The notes under the pieces were generated by a model. The model was not told the DNA's origin and ran no database searches. It saw nothing but the letters and a program-made list of their open reading frames with translations. Positions 59,811-64,000 of a DNA stretch of 64,000 nt are shown here, one piece after another (position 1 is the stretch's first letter; every line of letters begins with the position of its first letter). The position numbers and the translations under genes were made by a program. Source of the DNA: an uncultured Ignavibacteria bacterium (GTDB lineage Bacteria > Bacteroidota > Ignavibacteria > SZUA-365); NCBI GenBank assembly GCA_913061095.1, contig CAJXVM010000005.1, forward strand, positions 124,001 to 188,000, read 5' to 3'.

Positions 59811-62300
59811 TTACATCATGTACTGTGGATCGACGTCAATGGCAATATGGACGGAACGCGACTTCGCGTGACGGAGCTGATATTCGCTTGCGAAGGCCAG
59901 CGCGGCACCGAGCCGGCGGCCGTCCGTGTCACGGTTTTTTTCAATGCGCATGAGAAGATGAAAGCGGTATCGCCGGTTGATGCGGCTCAGCAGCGCCGGC
60001 TGGGGAGGATACATCCTAAAGAAACTTCCCGCCTTCTTCAGCGCAGTGTGATACAGATTCGCGGCGTCGCGCACGTGCTCCTCGCGCTCGCCGGAAAAGG
60101 TCAGAAGCACGAGGCGGGAGAACGGCGGATACCCCAGATCACGGCGGCTCGCAATTTCATCGCGCAGGAAACCGAGGTATTCGTTTTTCCGCACGTAATC
60201 GAACACGGGGTGTTCGGGACGCGCGGCCTGCAGCATTACCGTGCCGGATTGCGCGCCCCGGCCGGAGCGGCCCGCAACCTGTGTCAGGAGCTGCGCCGTG
60301 CGCTCGGAGGATCGGAAATCGGGCAGCAGCAGCGACTGCTCGGCGGCGACCACACCCACGAGCGTGACGGTTTCGAAATCCAGTCCCTTCGCGACCATCT
60401 GCGTTCCGAGCAGCACATCGACCTCGCCTTCGCGCAGGGCGGTGAGCATGAGGTCGTGCGAACCCTTGCGCCTCGTGGTGTCGGAATCCATGCGCAGGAT
60501 GCGCGCTTCGGGCAGGGCCGCCTGCAGATCCTCTTCGACGCGCTGGGTTCCTGTCCCGACAGGATCGAGGTCCGTGCCCCCGCACTGGGGACAGATGACG
60601 GGCGCTTTTTCCGCCGCGCCGCAGTAATGGCAGCGCAGGTAGCTGCGGTCCTTGTGAAAAACGAGCGCGATGCTGCAGTTGTCGCATTCGCGCACGAAAC
60701 CGCAGTCGCGGCATTCGAGATGCGGCGCGAATCCGCGGCGGTTGTGCAGCACGATGGATGCCTCCTTCCGTGCAATGCGCTCGCGAATGGCTTCGATCAG
60801 GGCATGGGAAAATGCGCCCTGCGTGCCGCGCTGCTTCCGCTCCTCCGTCATGTCGACCATGCGGATTTCAGGCAGGCGCGCATTGTCGATGCGTTCGTCA
60901 AGACGCAGCAGTGCGTACTTCCCGCTGAGCGCATTCTGCCAGCTTTCGAGCGAGGGAGTGGCGGATCCGAGCAGCACGGGAGCACCTTCGAACCAGCCGC
61001 GCATGACCGCAACGTCGCGTCCGTTGTAGCGCGGCTGTATGTCCGACTGCTTGTAGCTGCCCTCCTGCTCTTCGTCCACCACGATGAGCCCGATATCCCG
61101 CACCGGAGCGAACACCGCGGAACGCACACCCACCACCACGCGGTATTCTCCCGCCATGAGCAGGCGCCAGGCGTCATAGCGTTCGCCGACGGACATCCGG
61201 CTGTGCATGACAGCGACATCCCCGCCGAAGGCCTGGCGGAAGCGATAGACGAACTGCGGCGTCAGGGAAATTTCAGGCACGAGCACCAGGGCGTTTTTTC
61301 CCTTTTCCAGTACATGCGTGATGGCCTCGATGTACACCTGCGTCTTGCCGCTGCCTGTGACACCGTAGAGCAGCATTCCGCGATGTGAGCCTTCGTCGAC
61401 GGCGGCGTTCACCGCATCGAGAGCCGCTCGCTGGGCGGCCGTGAGCGTGATGCTCTTGCGCTTTTCCGCATATCGCACCTGCCACTCGCGCGTGACTTCC
61501 TCTTCAAGGACCTCGACGATGTCCTTCTCTTCGAGCGCGCGCACCTGCGCGCTGGATGCACGCGCGGCGCGCACGAGCGCAGACATCTGCACCGTCGTCT
61601 CACCCTCGCGGTACTGTTTCCAGAGCTGGGCAATGATGTTTACCTGCTTGGGAGCCCGCTTCTCCATGATCTCCATCAGCTCGCTGATTTTGTCGCTGCG
61701 ATTCCAGGGGGGAAGCAGGCGCACGGCGAGCACGGTTTTCGGACGCGCGGCGGGACGCTCGATGACCGATTCGATCTGTACGATGCCCTCCATGGCGAGA
61801 TCCCGGAGCTGCGCGCTGATGCTCTTGACACCCACGTGGCTGCGCAGTTCCTCCTCGCTCATCACTTCGCCGGTGCGAAGCGCCTCGACGATCGAGGCTT
61901 TCGCGCGCGAGCGTCCGACGGCGCGTGTGATATCCTGTTCGTCGTCACTGCGCAGAGACACCTGCCGCTCACTGTCGACGTCCATCCCCTGCGGCAGCGC
62001 GGCCTTGAGTGCTTCGCCGAGTCCGCAGACGTAATAGCGGTGCACCCATTCGCAGACGCGCATGACTTCGGGTGTGATGACGGGATCGACGTCGAGCGCC
62101 TGCTGAACCGCCTTCACCGCGAAATCGGGCATGCGGTCATGCGTGCTGACAACGAATCCCATGACGAGGCGGCGCCCGAGCGGCACCATGACGCGAACCC
62201 CCGGCTGCATGCGGTCATGCAGTCCCTCGGGAACGGCATAGGTCAGCGTGTCCTTGGGCACGCCCGGCACGGCGATATCGGCGTACAGGCGTTCAGGCAT
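59811..62300 (-). CDS. priA: Primosomal protein N' (PriA helicase)
   Basis: An 829-residue PriA that restarts stalled replication forks. N-terminal 3'-DNA-binding and winged-helix domains (about 1-280) come before the helicase: Walker A in GVTGSGKTQVYIEAI, motif II reads DEEQEGSYKQ where DEEH is the common form, then SATPSLES. The zinc site has CRDCGFVRECDNC, RCHYCG and ICPQCGG; the motif V-VI part has LLGTQMVAKGLDFE and QVAGRSGRG. Standard length. The DUF2721 gene follows. Confidence 0.95.
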   Translation of the reverse strand: MPERLYADIAVPGVPKDTLTYAVPEGLHDRMQPGVRVMVPLGRRLVMGFVVSTHDRMPDFAVKAVQQALDVDPVITPEVMRVCEWVHRYYVCGLGEALKAALPQGMDVDSERQVSLRSDDEQDITRAVGRSRAKASIVEALRTGEVMSEEELRSHVGVKSISAQLRDLAMEGIVQIESVIERPAARPKTVLAVRLLPPWNRSDKISELMEIMEKRAPKQVNIIAQLWKQYREGETTVQMSALVRAARASSAQVRALEEKDIVEVLEEEVTREWQVRYAEKRKSITLTAAQRAALDAVNAAVDEGSHRGMLLYGVTGSGKTQVYIEAITHVLEKGKNALVLVPEISLTPQFVYRFRQAFGGDVAVMHSRMSVGERYDAWRLLMAGEYRVVVGVRSAVFAPVRDIGLIVVDEEQEGSYKQSDIQPRYNGRDVAVMRGWFEGAPVLLGSATPSLESWQNALSGKYALLRLDERIDNARLPEIRMVDMTEERKQRGTQGAFSHALIEAIRERIARKEASIVLHNRRGFAPHLECRDCGFVRECDNCSIALVFHKDRSYLRCHYCGAAEKAPVICPQCGGTDLDPVGTGTQRVEEDLQAALPEARILRMDSDTTRRKGSHDLMLTALREGEVDVLLGTQMVAKGLDFETVTLVGVVAAEQSLLLPDFRSSERTAQLLTQVAGRSGRGAQSGTVMLQAARPEHPVFDYVRKNEYLGFLRDEIASRRDLGYPPFSRLVLLTFSGEREEHVRDAANLYHTALKKAGSFFRMYPPQPALLSRINRRYRFHLLMRIEKNRDTDGRRLGAALAFASEYQLRHAKSRSVHIAIDVDPQYMM

Positions 62301-62420
62301 GAAAGGGACGATGTGTCTGTCGCATCTCCATCATCCCAAAATACGGTTTGTTTTGTGGAATCGACAGGGGGGAAGCAGTACGCAGGAGGCGACCTGCCTC
62401 CTGCATACTGCTGCCTGCAT

Positions 62421-64000
62421 TCAAAGGGCGATGTTCGTGCTCTGCCGCACGCCGTCGGCGTCGAAGCGGCACATATAGGTGCCGTTCTCAACCTGATCAC
62501 CTTTCCAGTTCTTTCCGTTCCATTCGATGGTGTAGTCGCCAGCGGGCAGCCAGCGGTTGACCAGTGTCCGAACCAGTTCTCCCCTGGAGGTGAAAATTTC
62601 GAGAATTCCCCAGCAGGCGTGCTCAACGCTGATGGAGAACTGTACCACGCCAGTGTGGTCATCGATCACGGTCTCAGCGATCATTGCACTCGCCTTTAAT
62701 CCAACACCGCGGGTAATCAGCGGATTCAGTTCCTCGGTGATGATATCGCTTCCTTCCTTGACCGTTTTCTCACGGGAGTATTCCGAGCTGTTGTCATGAT
62801 GATCCGTTGCCTGCGCGACAACCCGGTCACCCGGAAGCAGCGATCCCGTGGTCGAATACACCCAATTTCCTCCGCCATCGGGCGAGACCCTGCCCAGGTA
62901 CAGCGAACCATTGCAGTTGGGGGGCACTTCCTCGATGTATTTGTAGAGTTCGACCGTTACCGTTGTCGGATCGGCATCGGCGCTGACCGTCCCGCGCACG
63001 GTGGTCACGCCGCGATTGAACTCCGCACTGACGATCAGCGGTGAGTTCATGCCATCATTCGGTCCGGTGTCTGTGTCCGCCGGGTCATTGAGTGTCATCC
63101 CATCATTTCCGAGATCAATCGCAAAGCGTCCGTTTGCAAAGATGGAATTCTGTCCGACGCGGTTTTCATCGGCGTTGTTCTCAGTAGCCTCGTGTTCCCA
63201 TACAACAACGCCGCTGCGCTTGTTTCCGGCAATGATATTGGATGTGATCCTGTTTCTTGCTGCGAAACCGCCGGGCAGGTTGTAATCCGCACCTCCGATG
63301 CTGATGCCGTTGCGCCCGTTGCCGATCAGCCGGCTGCGACGGGAAATACCGACCCGGTTGCGTGTGATCACATTCTTATATGTAAATGCCGATCGTGTCA
63401 TATCGCCCACAAGATGCATGCCGTCGCCGCCGTTCCCCGAGATGACGTTCTCGGTCAGCGTATTTTCGTATGAGCCTCCGACAATCAGAATGCCGTCCCG
63501 CTTATTTGCGCGCGCAACATCGCCCGAAAGGCTGGTCCCGATGAAATTGGCTTTGACCGTGTTGCGGTAGACGTTCCCCCCCGGACAGTCGGCGATAATG
63601 ATACCGTCGCCGTGGTTTCCCGAGATGATGTTGTTCTCGATCGTATTGTCATGCAGGTCGCCGGGCGCGTGCTGTACACTGATCAGTGACAGACCTGCCC
63701 ATCGACCGCTTTCGCTGTCCAGTCCATTACCCCGGGGATCCGTTCCTTCCGGATCAAGACCAACGATGCAGTAACGGACGACGTTGCGTGAGCTGCCCTC
63801 CGGTGCTGACTGAATACGGATTCCATCCTCGGTGAAACGCGTGATCACCAGTCCCTGTACGAGATTGTTGGACGACAGCAGCCAGATGCCGGCGGTCGGT
63901 CCGGCATGAACTCCGTCGAGCAGAATGCGCAGGGTCAATGTCTCGGGCGGTTTGTTTCCGATGGCACTGCCCGGCTGGGAAAGTCCGTCGATGATTACTC
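62421..64000 (-). CDS. Right-handed beta-helix surface protein with FlgD-like tail (5' truncated)
   Basis: A partial gene: its frame stays open through the right edge, so only the C-terminal ~526 residues are here. The visible part starts VIIDGLSQPGSAIG, like pectate-lyase-type beta-helix proteins. Parallel-helix repeats follow with Asn ladders (ENNIISGNHGDGI, TENVISGNGGDGM, TSNIIAGNKRSGV). An Ig-like section then begins around DADPTTVTVELYKY. The final ~80 residues (LEIFTSRGELVRTLVNRWL, then VENGTYMCRF) are a FlgD/Por-type C-terminal domain. Exported and probably surface-attached; polysaccharide binding is plausible but unproven. Confidence 0.85.
   Translation of the reverse strand, partial: VIIDGLSQPGSAIGNKPPETLTLRILLDGVHAGPTAGIWLLSSNNLVQGLVITRFTEDGIRIQSAPEGSSRNVVRYCIVGLDPEGTDPRGNGLDSESGRWAGLSLISVQHAPGDLHDNTIENNIISGNHGDGIIIADCPGGNVYRNTVKANFIGTSLSGDVARANKRDGILIVGGSYENTLTENVISGNGGDGMHLVGDMTRSAFTYKNVITRNRVGISRRSRLIGNGRNGISIGGADYNLPGGFAARNRITSNIIAGNKRSGVVVWEHEATENNADENRVGQNSIFANGRFAIDLGNDGMTLNDPADTDTGPNDGMNSPLIVSAEFNRGVTTVRGTVSADADPTTVTVELYKYIEEVPPNCNGSLYLGRVSPDGGGNWVYSTTGSLLPGDRVVAQATDHHDNSSEYSREKTVKEGSDIITEELNPLITRGVGLKASAMIAETVIDDHTGVVQFSISVEHACWGILEIFTSRGELVRTLVNRWLPAGDYTIEWNGKNWKGDQVENGTYMCRFDADGVRQSTNIAL

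Noticed and set aside
59847-61388. Long open frame antisense to priA
   Set aside because: PriA motifs are complete on the other strand; the antisense product has no recognisable domain.

Overview
The window looks like chromosomal DNA from a member of the Bacteroidota/Chlorobiota/Ignavibacteriota (FCB) group with fairly high GC. Three lines of evidence support this. Secreted proteins carry type IX secretion (Por) C-terminal sorting domains or FlgD-like C-termini (13480-16530, 36949-39018, 62421-64000, 2699-4441). The ribosomal and translation block has the order rplM-rpsI-rpsB-tsf-pyrH-frr. At least fifteen intergenic regions carry a Bacteroidota-type promoter: TTG, about 20 bases, then TAnnTTT. 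Genus and species cannot be read from the sequence.

Layout. 1-5.0 kb: a 7-TM protein, a hybrid histidine kinase, a lamin-tail-domain secreted protein and a small FN3-like secreted protein. 5.1-12.3 kb: a SpoIID-like lipoprotein, glycogen synthase, then an apparent operon of a DNRLRE-like lipoprotein, an outer-membrane barrel, a TPR protein and rpiB, closed by a strong terminator. 12.4-16.5 kb: a Yip1-like membrane protein and a 1016-residue secreted Asp-box protein. 16.5-25.7 kb: a menaquinone cluster, menF-menDH-menB-menA-menC-menE, meeting menG and a DAHP synthase from the other strand. menD and menH are fused. 26.7-29.8 kb: an SDR, the fluoride channel crcB with a DUF190 gene, and a SufS-like PLP enzyme. 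29.9-34.1 kb: the translation block, with two hairpin terminators inside it and one at its end. 34.2-44.4 kb: a lipoprotein plus Fe-S oxidoreductase pair, an Omp28-like secreted protein, a TraB/GumN protein, an RlpA-SPOR protein, a GH76-like glycosidase with a DUF457 membrane protein, and a methyltransferase. 44.5-48.4 kb: a cell-wall amidase with spmA and spmB. 48.4-49.8 kb: two REP-associated tyrosine transposases (RAYT) with palindromic elements. 49.9-64 kb: purC, tRNA-Arg, lysS, pcrA, an uncharacterised secreted protein bracketed by two more palindromic elements, a CoA-binding protein, an aldo/keto reductase, a thrombospondin-3-repeat protein, a DUF2721 protein, priA, and a beta-helix protein cut by the window edge.

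How the genes work together. The men cluster encodes nearly the whole chorismate-to-menaquinone route; the DAHP synthase feeds chorismate in and menG does the last methylation. No DHNA-CoA thioesterase is visible. The amidase, SpmA/B, SpoIID and RlpA proteins form a cell-envelope remodelling set without other sporulation genes in view.

The most unusual signal is a family of four 96-101 bp elements. Each ends in 15-bp inverted arms (GACGGATTGAAATCC or a covarying version). They occur as two inverted pairs: one encloses a RAYT gene (48380-49125) and the other encloses a gene of unknown function (55529-56709). Both RAYT genes take their stop codons from, or directly beside, an element arm. A second notable item is an apparent degenerate second amidase fold inside the 44569-46815 amidase.
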